The notes beneath the pieces were generated by a model. That model saw only the letters and a list, made by a program, of their open reading frames with translations, had not been told where the DNA came from and ran no database searches. The position numbers and the translations under genes are program-made. Shown here in pieces: positions 1 to 7,969 of a stretch of DNA of 31,802 bases (positions within the stretch are counted from its first letter, which is position 1; each line of letters opens with the position of its first letter). Origin of the DNA: DATJXG01 sp035500455 (lineage in GTDB: Bacteria; Acidobacteriota; Terriglobia; Terriglobales; Acidobacteriaceae); the NCBI GenBank assembly GCA_035500455.1, contig DATJXG010000162.1:1-31802 (forward strand). Reading direction: 5' to 3'.

Positions 1-1482
1 ATGCCTAGCGGAGTTACCACAGAAGTCCGCACCTATCAGCTTTACATCAACGGCGAATGGGCAAACAGCAAGTCGGGAAAGACCTTCCCTGTCTATGACC
101 CTGCCACCGAGGAAGTAATCGCCCGAGTGCCAGACTGCGGAGCAGAAGACGTGAACCGCGCCGCCGCCGCTGCCAGGGCCGCCTTCGACGGTGGCCCCTG
201 GGCCACCACCACGGCGCAGGAACGCGGCCGCGTGCTGTTCCGGCTGGCCGACAAAATTCGCGAGAACGCCGCCTCGCTTGCGGAACTCGAAGCCCGCAAC
301 TGCGGCAAGCCCATTGTCGAAGCCGAGTTCGACATCAACGACACTGCAACCTGCTTTGAGTATTACGGCGGTCTGGCTACAAAGATCCTAGGCCATGTGA
401 ATCCCGTACCGGATAATGCGCTGAGCTTGTCACTCAAAGAACCCATCGGGGTGGCGGGACAGATTATTCCGTGGAATTATCCTTTGCTCATGGCGGCATG
501 GAAGCTTGCTCCTGCGCTGGCCGCGGGTTGCACCTGCATCCTGAAGCCAGCTGAGCAAACTCCGCTTACGGCGCTGGAGATGGCGAACTGGCTGGCCGAT
601 GTCGGCCTTCCACCGGGCGTTGTCAACATTCTCACTGGCTTCGGCGAAAGCTGCGGGGCGCCACTGGTTCAGCACCCCGACGTCAACAAGATCGCCTTCA
701 CCGGCAGTGCCGCCGTCGGCAAGATTATCGTCAAACAAGCTGCCGACACGGTAAAGCGCGTCACGCTCGAGCTGGGCGGCAAGTCGCCCAACATCTTCTT
801 CGCCGATGCCGATTTCGAAGCCGCGATTGACGGCGCCCTCTTCGGCGTCTTCATCAATCAAGGAGAAGTATGTTCCGCCGGCAGCCGTATTCTGGTGCAG
901 AAGCCGATCTACAAGAAGTTCGTGGATGCCATGGCGGAGAAAGCCAAGAAGATCACACTCGGCGCTCCCCTCGACCGCGACACGAAAATGGGTCCGCTGG
1001 TGAGCAAGGAACAGTACGACCGGGTGAGGGCCTATCAGGACGTGGGGAAGAAGGAGGCCAAGTTGGCAAGCGGCGGCGGCCGTGCGGAAAAGTTCGCGAA
1101 AGGTTTCTACGTGGAGCCGACGATCTTCTACGATGTGGACAATTCCGCCCGCATCGCCCGCGAAGAAATCTTCGGCCCGGTGGCCGCCGTAATCCCGTTC
1201 GACGATGAAAAGGAAGCCCTCAAGATCGCCAACGATTCGCCTTATGGCCTGGCCGCGGCGGTCTGGACGCGCGACATCTTCAAGGCATTTCGCGTGGTGA
1301 AGTCGCTGCGTGCCGGGATTGTCTGGGTCAACCATATGCAGCCCACTTACGTGGAGGCGCCGTGGGGTGGATACAAGCAGTCCGGCTTCGGCCGCGAGCT
1401 TGGTCCGTGGGGCGTTGAGGAATACCTGGAGACGAAGCAGGTGTATGTGAACCTGAACGAGCAGCCGATTGGCTGGTACTGA
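1..1482 (+). CDS. NAD(P)-dependent aldehyde dehydrogenase (betaine-aldehyde/aminoaldehyde type)
   Basis: This 493-residue protein is a full-length aldehyde dehydrogenase, a soluble enzyme that oxidises an aldehyde to its acid with NAD(P)+. The N-terminal YINGEW motif, PWNYP with the active-site Asn159, KPAEQTP with the cofactor-binding Lys182, the general base Glu257 in LELGGK and the nucleophile Cys291 in NQGEVCSAG are all visible, as is the EEIFGPV motif late in the protein. The exact substrate cannot be read. The class resembles betaine-aldehyde, 4-aminobutyraldehyde and phenylacetaldehyde dehydrogenases. It leads a co-directional set with an aminotransferase and mmsA, so an amino-acid-derived aldehyde is likely. 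The ATG lies on the first base of the window, so an upstream start cannot be excluded. Confidence 0.93.
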   Translation: MPSGVTTEVRTYQLYINGEWANSKSGKTFPVYDPATEEVIARVPDCGAEDVNRAAAAARAAFDGGPWATTTAQERGRVLFRLADKIRENAASLAELEARNCGKPIVEAEFDINDTATCFEYYGGLATKILGHVNPVPDNALSLSLKEPIGVAGQIIPWNYPLLMAAWKLAPALAAGCTCILKPAEQTPLTALEMANWLADVGLPPGVVNILTGFGESCGAPLVQHPDVNKIAFTGSAAVGKIIVKQAADTVKRVTLELGGKSPNIFFADADFEAAIDGALFGVFINQGEVCSAGSRILVQKPIYKKFVDAMAEKAKKITLGAPLDRDTKMGPLVSKEQYDRVRAYQDVGKKEAKLASGGGRAEKFAKGFYVEPTIFYDVDNSARIAREEIFGPVAAVIPFDDEKEALKIANDSPYGLAAAVWTRDIFKAFRVVKSLRAGIVWVNHMQPTYVEAPWGGYKQSGFGRELGPWGVEEYLETKQVYVNLNEQPIGWY

Positions 1483-1517
1483 AGCGAAACGTGAATTGAC
1501 AGGCTGATTCTAAGAAG

Positions 1518-1595
1518 TGCCATGCTGAGCAAAGCACTTGCGCAATCGCCGCTGCCGACATAATGCATGGGTCCTTCGCTTCGCTCAGGATGACA
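1518..1595. repeat. Short inverted-repeat element (REP/MITE-like), copy 1
   Basis: A roughly 78-bp element fills much of the 187-bp gap between the aldehyde dehydrogenase and aminotransferase genes. The right end, read on the minus strand, begins TGTCATCCTGAGCGAAGC, and the left end reads TGCCATGCTGAGCAAAGC, so the two termini are imperfect inverted copies. Related elements lie at 18932-19028 and 25920-26010. It encodes nothing and carries no transposase. Confidence 0.7.
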
Positions 1596-1669
1596 AATGA
1601 TGGGTGGGGACGACAGATGATAAGCGAACTGACCGTGCCCGCAGCGCTGTCGCTGCCAACGAAACATGA

Positions 1670-3043
1670 GTGAGCATCACAATGTCAGTGATTGATTTGA
1701 AGACTGAAGTTCCGGGGCCCAGGTCCAAGGCCCTGGCGGCCCGCCGCGATGCCGCCGTTCCGCGCGGCCTTTCGCACGCCACGTCCATCTACGTAGCGAA
1801 GACTGAGGGCGCAATTCTCGAAGACGTGGACGGCAACCGTTACATTGACTTCGCGGGGGGCATCGGCTGCCTGAACGTGGGTCACCGCAGAGAGCCGGTA
1901 CTCAGCGCGGTGAGGAAGCAACTGGACCGCTTCCTCCACACCTGCGTGCAGGTCACTCCCTACGAGGGGTACGTACATCTTGCCGAGCGGCTTAACGCGC
2001 TTGCGCCGGGGAATTTTTCCAAGAAAACTCTGCTGGTAAACAGCGGAGCAGAGGCGGTGGAGAACGCCGTAAAGATCGCCCGCGCCCACACCGGCCGGCC
2101 ATCGATCATCGCCTTCGAAGACGCCTTTCATGGCCGCACCATGATGACGCTTGCCCTCACCAGCAAGACGCATCCCTACAAGGCCGGCTTCGCGCCCTTC
2201 CCCGGGGAGGTGTACCGCATTCCCTACGCGTACTGCTATCGCTGCTCCTATTCTTTAAGCTATCCATCGTGCGAACTGTACTGTGCGCGCCAACTGGAAG
2301 ACGCTTTCAAGCGGGTGGTAGCCAGCGAACAGGTGGCGGCTGTGATCGCCGAACCGGTGCTGGGGGAGGGCGGATTTGTGGCGCCGCCAACGGACTTCTT
2401 CAAAGTTGTGATCGATATCTGCCACAAGCACGGCGTGCTTTTTATCGCCGATGAAATCCAGAGCGGCTTCGGGCGGACGGGAGCGCTCTTCGCGTGCGAG
2501 CGATACGGCATTGAGCCGGATCTCCTGGTTACGGCGAAGTCGCTGGGTGGCGGTCTGCCGATCGCGGCGATCACGGGGCGCGCCGGGATCATGGACGCCC
2601 CCGGCCCCGGCGGCCTGGGTGGGACATTTGCCGGCAATCCACTGTCCTGCGAAGCAGCGCTGGCGGTGCTGGATATTTTTGAACGGGAGAATCTGCTTAG
2701 CCGCGCCGATGAACTGGGGGAGCGCTTCCGGAATCGCGCCCGGCAATGGCAGCGCCGCTGGCCCATGATCGGAGATGTTCGCGGCCTGGGCGCGATGCAG
2801 GCCATCGAACTGGTGAGACCCGGGGAAAAGCGCGAGCCTGCGCCGTCAGAAACGAAACAGATTACGCAGTTCTGCTATGAGCACGGCCTCATTACCATCA
2901 CTGCCGGCACATACAGTAATGTAATTCGCCTGCTGGTCCCGCTGGTCATAACTAACGAAGAAATGAATGAGGGCCTGGACGTGCTGGAAGCCGCGCTGCA
3001 ATCGGTGTGTGAGAAAAAAGGCGAACTCGCCCAACCGGTGTAA
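1670..3043 (+). CDS. Class III PLP-dependent aminotransferase (GabT-like)
   Basis: This is a fold-type I, class III aminotransferase of 457 residues, the usual family length. The PLP phosphate-binding NSGAEAVE segment (residues 124-131), Asp261 in the ADEIQSGFGR signature and the Schiff-base Lys290 in TAKSLGGGLP are present. The family moves an omega-amino group from 4-aminobutyrate, beta-alanine or similar to 2-oxoglutarate or pyruvate, giving a semialdehyde. The neighbouring aldehyde dehydrogenase and methylmalonate-semialdehyde dehydrogenase could both consume one, so GABA or beta-alanine transamination is a reasonable inference. An unusual Cys cluster (C189, C192, C201, C205) lies in the middle of the chain. 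The start given is GTG; an in-frame ATG at 1682 is equally possible and would shorten the protein by four residues. Confidence 0.92.
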   Translation: MSITMSVIDLKTEVPGPRSKALAARRDAAVPRGLSHATSIYVAKTEGAILEDVDGNRYIDFAGGIGCLNVGHRREPVLSAVRKQLDRFLHTCVQVTPYEGYVHLAERLNALAPGNFSKKTLLVNSGAEAVENAVKIARAHTGRPSIIAFEDAFHGRTMMTLALTSKTHPYKAGFAPFPGEVYRIPYAYCYRCSYSLSYPSCELYCARQLEDAFKRVVASEQVAAVIAEPVLGEGGFVAPPTDFFKVVIDICHKHGVLFIADEIQSGFGRTGALFACERYGIEPDLLVTAKSLGGGLPIAAITGRAGIMDAPGPGGLGGTFAGNPLSCEAALAVLDIFERENLLSRADELGERFRNRARQWQRRWPMIGDVRGLGAMQAIELVRPGEKREPAPSETKQITQFCYEHGLITITAGTYSNVIRLLVPLVITNEEMNEGLDVLEAALQSVCEKKGELAQPV

Positions 3044-3065
3044 GCTGGCAAGAACCGTGTAGAGG

Positions 3066-3100
3066 CGAGGCTTGCCTCGTCCCGCCGGGCGCAGCCTGGC
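3066..3100. repeat. Paired small hairpins in the aminotransferase-mmsA gap
   Basis: Two adjacent palindromes lie between the aminotransferase and mmsA. CGAGGC and GCCTCG are separated by TT (3066-3079), and GCCGGGC pairs with GCCTGGC across GCA (3084-3100, one G-T pair). There is no T-run, so it does not look like an intrinsic terminator. It resembles a REP-type dispersed repeat, although only one copy occurs in this window. Confidence 0.45.
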
Positions 3101-3132
3101 AGTTGTAATATGAAGTCGAAGAGGTCGAACCG

Positions 3133-4623
3133 ATGACAGTTGCCGCTCCTCCCCTAACCAAGCTCTCCAACTTTATCAACGGCCAATGGCGGGAATCGAG
3201 CACCTCGGAGTGGCTCGAGGTTGTGAACCCAGCTACAGGTGAAGCTCTGGCCCGGGTTCCCCTTTCCGGCGCGGATGAAGTCAACGCCGCCGTCGAGGCC
3301 GCCGCCGCCGCCTTTCCCGAGTGGCGCCGCACGCCCGCCGAAGACCGCATTCAGCCGCTATTTAAGCTCAAGCAACTCCTTGAGGAACATCTTGACGAAC
3401 TCGCTCGCCTCATCACTCAGGAAAATGGCAAGACGTTCAACGAGGCCAAGGCCGAAATGCGGCGTGCCATCGAGAACGTCGAAGTTGCTTGCGGCATTCC
3501 CACGATGATGCAGGGCTACAACCTGGAAGACGTTGCCCGTGGCATCGATGAAATGATGATCCGCCAGCCGCTGGGCGTGGTGGCCGCGATCGTGCCCTTC
3601 AACTTTCCCGGCATGATTGCCTTCTGGTTCCTGCCTTATGCCATTGCCTGCGGCAATACCTTCGTGATCAAGCCTTCCGAGCGCGTGCCGCTCACCATGC
3701 GGCTGGTGTTCGAACTTCTGGAACGCACCGGCCTGCCTAAGGGAGTGGTGAATCTGGTGAACGGCGGCAAGCCGGCGGTAGATGCGCTTCTTGACCATCC
3801 CAAGGTGCGCGCCATCAGCTTCGTCGGCTCGACGCCGGTGGCGAAATACATTTATGCCCGCGCCGGGGCGAATGGCAAGCGCGCCCAATGCCAGGGCGGT
3901 GCTAAGAATCACGTGATAGTTCTTCCCGACGCCGATATGCCGATGACCACGCAGATCATCAGCGACAGCGCATTTGGGTGTGCCGGGCAGCGCTGTCTTG
4001 CGGTTTCTGTGGCAGTGACTGTCGGCGAGGCGCAGAAAGTTTTCCGTGACTCAATTTCAGAAGCTGCGGCTTCGATCCGCGTAGGCAATGGCCTCGACGA
4101 AGGGGTGCAGATGGGCCCGGTGATTACGCCGCAGAGCAAAGCCAGAGTCGAATCCCTGATCGGAGCGGGAGAAAAACAAGGGGCGAGCGTAACGGTCGAT
4201 GGCCGCAACAGCAAGATTCCAAGACACGAGAGCGGCAACTTTGTAAAGCCTACCATTCTGGACGGAGTCCCGGCGGACAGCGATCTCGCCGATACTGAGA
4301 TTTTCGGCCCGGTTCTGAGCCTCATCCACGCCAGCAACCTGGACGAGGCCATGGCCTTCCTGGAACGCAGCGCCTACGGGAATCAGGCGTCACTGTTTAC
4401 TTCAAGTGGCTCGGCGGCCCGGCGTTTCCGCTACGAGGCGCCGGCGGGGAATATCGGCATCAACATCGGCGTGGCCGCGCCCATGGCTTACTTCCCGTTC
4501 AGCGGCTGGAAAGACAGCTTCTTCGGCATCATGCACGGACAGGGCCGCGACGCGGTGGAGTTCTTCACGGAGAAAAAAGTCGTGGTGGAGCGCTGGGCCA
4601 AAGAGCACTCCCGCAAATTCTGA
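3133..4623 (+). CDS. mmsA: CoA-acylating methylmalonate-semialdehyde dehydrogenase
   Basis: This 496-residue member of the aldehyde dehydrogenase superfamily fits the MmsA branch, which converts methylmalonate or malonate semialdehyde plus CoA and NAD+ to propionyl- or acetyl-CoA with loss of CO2. It has Asn157 in VPFNFPG and the nucleophile Cys288 in FGCAGQRCLA. The general-base Glu of ordinary aldehyde dehydrogenases is replaced by the QGGAKNH stretch (254-260), which is typical of CoA-acylating MmsA. In valine, beta-alanine and pyrimidine catabolism MmsA follows a transaminase, matching the gene 90 bp upstream. A purine-rich AGAGG about 10 bp before the ATG supports the start. The gene ends only 8 bp from the convergent DUF4097-type gene. 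Confidence 0.94.
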   Translation: MTVAAPPLTKLSNFINGQWRESSTSEWLEVVNPATGEALARVPLSGADEVNAAVEAAAAAFPEWRRTPAEDRIQPLFKLKQLLEEHLDELARLITQENGKTFNEAKAEMRRAIENVEVACGIPTMMQGYNLEDVARGIDEMMIRQPLGVVAAIVPFNFPGMIAFWFLPYAIACGNTFVIKPSERVPLTMRLVFELLERTGLPKGVVNLVNGGKPAVDALLDHPKVRAISFVGSTPVAKYIYARAGANGKRAQCQGGAKNHVIVLPDADMPMTTQIISDSAFGCAGQRCLAVSVAVTVGEAQKVFRDSISEAAASIRVGNGLDEGVQMGPVITPQSKARVESLIGAGEKQGASVTVDGRNSKIPRHESGNFVKPTILDGVPADSDLADTEIFGPVLSLIHASNLDEAMAFLERSAYGNQASLFTSSGSAARRFRYEAPAGNIGINIGVAAPMAYFPFSGWKDSFFGIMHGQGRDAVEFFTEKKVVVERWAKEHSRKF

Positions 4624-4630
4624 CCCACCG

Positions 4631-5524
4631 CTAGATTTCGTCGTCGTCCGAGTTGCCTGAGTTCTTTGCGGGACTCATCGCCCGCCCATCGGCGGCGTGC
4701 CGAATTTCAATTCTTCCGTTTACATTATCGAGATGGATGCGCGTCCCGCCGCCGCCCAACTCGCCGCGCAAGTCGTGCCCGATCCAGCGGTGGTTGTCCA
4801 CGCGCAGGCCAAAGTCATTGCTGATTCCGCCGTGAACCGTGGATGCCTCCAGTTCGGCCTTTGCGTCGGATGGCAGCGTCAGCGATAAGCCTCCGTTGAC
4901 CGATGACAACTCCACCGGCGAACTGCCTAGCTTCTCAAACTGCGCCTGCAGCCGGCCATTGATGGTCGAGAGTTTGACTCGTCCCGCCAGCCCCTGGGCA
5001 TTAAGCGTCCCGTTGATACAGGAGGCCTGGACTTCGCCGGTGAGGCCGGTGAGATCCAACTCGCCATTGATCAGGTTCACTTCGTCCAGGCTAACGCCGC
5101 GCGGCACCGTCAGTGTGTATTCCACGCTCGCCGGATTGTCCCAGCCGTCGTTGTTGAAAGTGCGGTCGTGATGGGGATATTCGGTGCGAATGGAAATTCT
5201 GTCGGTCGCCGCATCCACTTGAATCTTGGCTTCGTCGAGGCGCTCCTTGCTGTTGGCGGACTTCACCGCGTCAAGTTTCACTTCGTTGCGGTCCCAGGCG
5301 GTTATATGCACGGGGCCATTGATGTTCTGCAGTTCCAGGCGGCCGTTGGGAGTGAGAGAGTATGTCTGGTGAAATTCCTCGGTGAGCTTGCCATCATGGT
5401 CGCTGGCTCCGGCTTGGGAGACAAAGAGCAAGCCGCAGACGGCTCCCAGGATTGCCGCCAACCACATGGCCGTCCTGACGCGGCTCAACGATTCACTTCG
5501 CGAAACTCCATGCCGCTGATTCAT
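4631..5524 (-). CDS. Exported DUF4097-type beta-strand-repeat protein
   Basis: The protein has about 297 residues, with an N-terminal hydrophobic stretch (MWLAAILGAVCGLLFVS) ending near AGAS that looks like a signal peptide. The rest is built of repeated short strands, many carrying an N-G turn (NINGPV, LINGEL, CINGTL, TINGRL, SVNGGL, NVNGRI). This is the pattern of DUF4097 (putative adhesin/beta-helix) proteins. A structural or surface role is inferred; no catalytic motif is visible. The start at 5524 is preferred over the longer one at 5545 because a GGAGGG ribosome-binding site lies just upstream of it. The C-terminus is acidic (SDDDEI). Confidence 0.83.
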   Translation of the reverse strand: MNQRHGVSRSESLSRVRTAMWLAAILGAVCGLLFVSQAGASDHDGKLTEEFHQTYSLTPNGRLELQNINGPVHITAWDRNEVKLDAVKSANSKERLDEAKIQVDAATDRISIRTEYPHHDRTFNNDGWDNPASVEYTLTVPRGVSLDEVNLINGELDLTGLTGEVQASCINGTLNAQGLAGRVKLSTINGRLQAQFEKLGSSPVELSSVNGGLSLTLPSDAKAELEASTVHGGISNDFGLRVDNHRWIGHDLRGELGGGGTRIHLDNVNGRIEIRHAADGRAMSPAKNSGNSDDDEI

Positions 5525-5849
5525 ATCTCCCTCCGCTGACCTCACATTAGACGCGCCGGGGCGGAATTTGTGAGTCAGTTCGAACCCGGGATTTGTCTTG
5601 GCCGGCTAAGGAAAGTCAGGAAGAATAGCCTTTAGGCGCCACGCAAGCCGCCACAAAGAAATGCGTGACCAAGAGACGCTTCTCTGATTTGTTACACGTT
5701 AAGTCATTTAAATGCAGATACTTACGTTCAGCCCACTAAGCTTGATCAAAGCAGCGGTTAGCTCTTTTCAGATTCTTGTCGGCCCCGCTATGCTGCCGTT
5801 ACTTTGGCGAGAGCAAACAATCCCATCGGTGAAACCCAGTTGCCAGTTC
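5525..5849. other. Intergenic region upstream of the DUF4097-type gene
   Basis: This 325-bp gap lies between two minus-strand genes. It should contain the promoter of the DUF4097-type gene near its left end, but no convincing -35/-10 pair was identified. Its right edge includes most of the heptamer repeat tract described at 5835-5869. A 61-codon plus-strand reading frame inside it has no recognisable features and is not called. Confidence 0.5.
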
Positions 5850-5869
5850 TCAGTTCTCGGTTTTCAGTT
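5835..5869. repeat. Period-7 tandem repeat (consensus AACTGRR on the minus strand), 5 units
   Basis: Five contiguous heptamers are read on the minus strand with consensus AACTGRR (one unit is AACCGAG). The tract supplies the last codons and the TGA stop of the GT39-like gene at 5850-5852. A second, six-unit tract of the same type lies at 10735-10776. Confidence 0.85.
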
Positions 5870-7166
5870 GCCTCCTGAGGATCTCGACTTGCGGTGAGTC
5901 CTTCCGCTGGCCTGCTTCCAGCAGGAGATAAACCACCAGGATTGTGAGTTCCGGCTCGATCGGGTGCCGGTACCGGGCCTGCACAAATGTGAAGTAGTAA
6001 ACCGCCGGAACCAGCAGAACCAGCCATAGAAACAGCCACGCTCCTGGCTGCCGCTTTCGCAGGGCGCGGCTCAGTCCCCAAAGCGCAAGCACCGACGACG
6101 CCAGAAACAGAGAGTTTTTCAAAGTATCGACCAGTGCAGTGTGGCCTGGCCGCGGAGCACCCGCCCAGAAATAGATGAAGCGCTTCACATCGAGCCAAAA
6201 AAAACGGGAGTAATCCGCGCGGATAAAAGCCAGAGCTTCCTGCTTTCGCACCGCTACATACGCCATTTCCCCCATTTCCTGGTAACGCTGCATCTCCGCA
6301 GCGTCCTGCGTGGGATGTAAATACTCCATCCATGTACCATCGGCTCCGGGGCCGTTGCCTAGCCGCAGTTCTTCTCCGAAGTTCGAGCGGATCAAAAGGA
6401 ATTGCCCGAAAACCCTGTAGTCGCGTACCAGCCAGGGCGTGATACAGGCGAAGAATATAGCGGAGGCCAGAATCACACCTCCCAGCGAGCGCTTGCCCAG
6501 TCTGGCCCGGCGGTACCACGCCCACAGCCCTGCTGCCGGAAGGAATGCCAATAGTGAGGTGTTGGTGAGCGCCACGATTCCCCAGAGCGTGCCGAAAGTC
6601 GCCCAGGGCCTCCAACCGCTGCGTTCCTCCATCCTGAGCGTGAGCAGGAAAATCACTGCCAGCAGGAAAGCTGAGGCGCTGGTCTCCCAGACGATACGCG
6701 TGCACCAGTGCATCACGTTGGGAAGCAGAGCCCAGGCCCACGCGCTTCCCACGGCGACTTTCTCGCCGAAGCAGCGGTCGGCAATGCGGAAGATAGGAAT
6801 GCAAGTCAACGCCGAGAATGCCGAACTGATCGCCAACAGCACGATGGCGGAAGCGTGAGTGTAAATGCCAAAGAGCTTGAACACGCCGGCAATCAGGAAG
6901 GGATACAGGGGCGGTTGCCATGCGGTAGGACCAGTAGCCCCATTGAACGGATTCGAGAATCCTTCGCCCGCCGCCAGAGAGCGCCCGATGCGGCCCATTT
7001 CCCAGCCGAAGCTGAAGTTATCCTCACCGGTGTGGAAGCGATAGGTGTGGGCGACGAACACCAGGCCCAGCCGCAATACCAGGGCGATCAGAACGATTCG
7101 CGGCAGCGACGCGCGCCAGCGCGCCCACCAGCGGGAAAGAGAATTGTCGGAGGCTCTTAGCGGCAC
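5850..7166 (-). CDS. GT39-like polytopic membrane glycosyltransferase
   Basis: This 438-residue protein has roughly ten hydrophobic segments, starting with one at about residues 20-39. A loop after the first helix carries acidic residues (HTGEDNFSF), followed by GPTAWQPPLYPFLIAG. This architecture is typical of the GT39/ArnT/PMT superfamily (GT-C fold), which moves sugars or mannose-like groups from polyprenyl-phosphate carriers on the outer face of the membrane. The acceptor and donor cannot be inferred. The final residues (QLKTEN) and stop codon are encoded by the heptamer repeat at 5835-5869, so the original C-terminus may have been replaced or trimmed. It reads in the same direction as the DUF4097-type gene but 325 bp apart, so no operon is claimed. 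Confidence 0.82.
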   Translation of the reverse strand: MPLRASDNSLSRWWARWRASLPRIVLIALVLRLGLVFVAHTYRFHTGEDNFSFGWEMGRIGRSLAAGEGFSNPFNGATGPTAWQPPLYPFLIAGVFKLFGIYTHASAIVLLAISSAFSALTCIPIFRIADRCFGEKVAVGSAWAWALLPNVMHWCTRIVWETSASAFLLAVIFLLTLRMEERSGWRPWATFGTLWGIVALTNTSLLAFLPAAGLWAWYRRARLGKRSLGGVILASAIFFACITPWLVRDYRVFGQFLLIRSNFGEELRLGNGPGADGTWMEYLHPTQDAAEMQRYQEMGEMAYVAVRKQEALAFIRADYSRFFWLDVKRFIYFWAGAPRPGHTALVDTLKNSLFLASSVLALWGLSRALRKRQPGAWLFLWLVLLVPAVYYFTFVQARYRHPIEPELTILVVYLLLEAGQRKDSPQVEILRRQLKTEN

Positions 7167-7251
7167 GTTAGAACTGACAACCGGGGTTCACCCAGGAATT
7201 CTACCCTCTTCAACCCTATCGGATGCGGTCTGAACATGACGAACCACGTTT

Positions 7252-7749
7252 TCAGAGCGGCTCAGCCTGGGTATTGCGCGCATTGGTGACGTTGGAGGGC
7301 GAGTCGGAGAAGGTCTTGCCCGGCTCAAAGGCAACTTTTTCGTGCTTGGCGCCGACCTTGCGAATGATGTCGTGCCAGCCGTCGTCCCAGCTGATCTGAG
7401 CCTCTCCGTTTATCAGCGCCCACGTCCCGTGGCTGGCGCCTTGCGACTTTTCCGCCTGCCCATCGGGATCGAGCGTGATGTAAAAGGTGCTCCCAGCGCC
7501 GTCTCCCACTTCCCACTTTCCCACGAAGTGCTTGATCCCAGGCGCCGCCAGCGGACCGACGTCCGCGGTCTTGGCAGGGGAACCCTGGAACTCAATGCGC
7601 GCGATGTCGGCCATGGGAATCTTTTGCTGATGTCCGTCTTTGAAGGTAATCACCATCGAGTCGCGTCCCGGCGCCCCCTTCGACTCAGCGCCAAAGGCTG
7701 CAAGCCCGAGCATTCCAAGGATGCAGATAAGTCCAGCCAAGTTTCGCAT
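7252..7749 (-). CDS. Small exported protein of unknown function
   Basis: The protein has 165 residues, counted from the ATG at 7749. That ATG is preceded by a GGAGG ribosome-binding site and opens a clear signal peptide (NLAGLICILGMLGLAAFGAES). A longer frame from 7884 would bury the signal peptide and is rejected. The mature part has two recognisable pieces: a charged strand pair around VITFKDGHQQKIPMADIARI, and a C-terminal region with GKWEVGDG, GTWALINGEAQISWDDGW and a Pro/Asn-rich end. The second half reads like a small lipocalin-like or beta-barrel sensor fold, but no named family is recognised. It lies 220 bp downstream of the CPBP protease gene on the same strand. Confidence 0.7.
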   Translation of the reverse strand: MRNLAGLICILGMLGLAAFGAESKGAPGRDSMVITFKDGHQQKIPMADIARIEFQGSPAKTADVGPLAAPGIKHFVGKWEVGDGAGSTFYITLDPDGQAEKSQGASHGTWALINGEAQISWDDGWHDIIRKVGAKHEKVAFEPGKTFSDSPSNVTNARNTQAEPL

Positions 7750-7969
7750 CAGTTCCTCCCTGCTGGTCGCAGCCAGCTGATAAAGGTGTTTCCGAGGGAC
7801 TTCATCATGCCACAAATCCCATAGCTGACCAATGCGATGGTGCCGGATGGAGTTGCCATTGGTTCGGGGCACGGGACAGGCCAATTGCTTTTGGCCCGCC
7901 CTGTTAACTTACGCAAGGTTAACTACGCAAGCCGGTTCAGTCCGGTTCCCTCAAATTGCCACCAGCCAG

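Noticed and set aside
5788..6921. Second minus-strand frame overlapping the GT39-like gene, considered as a frameshifted half
   Set aside because: The GT39-like frame is intact over its whole length; the other frame is Arg/Gly/Ala-rich without hydrophobic segments.
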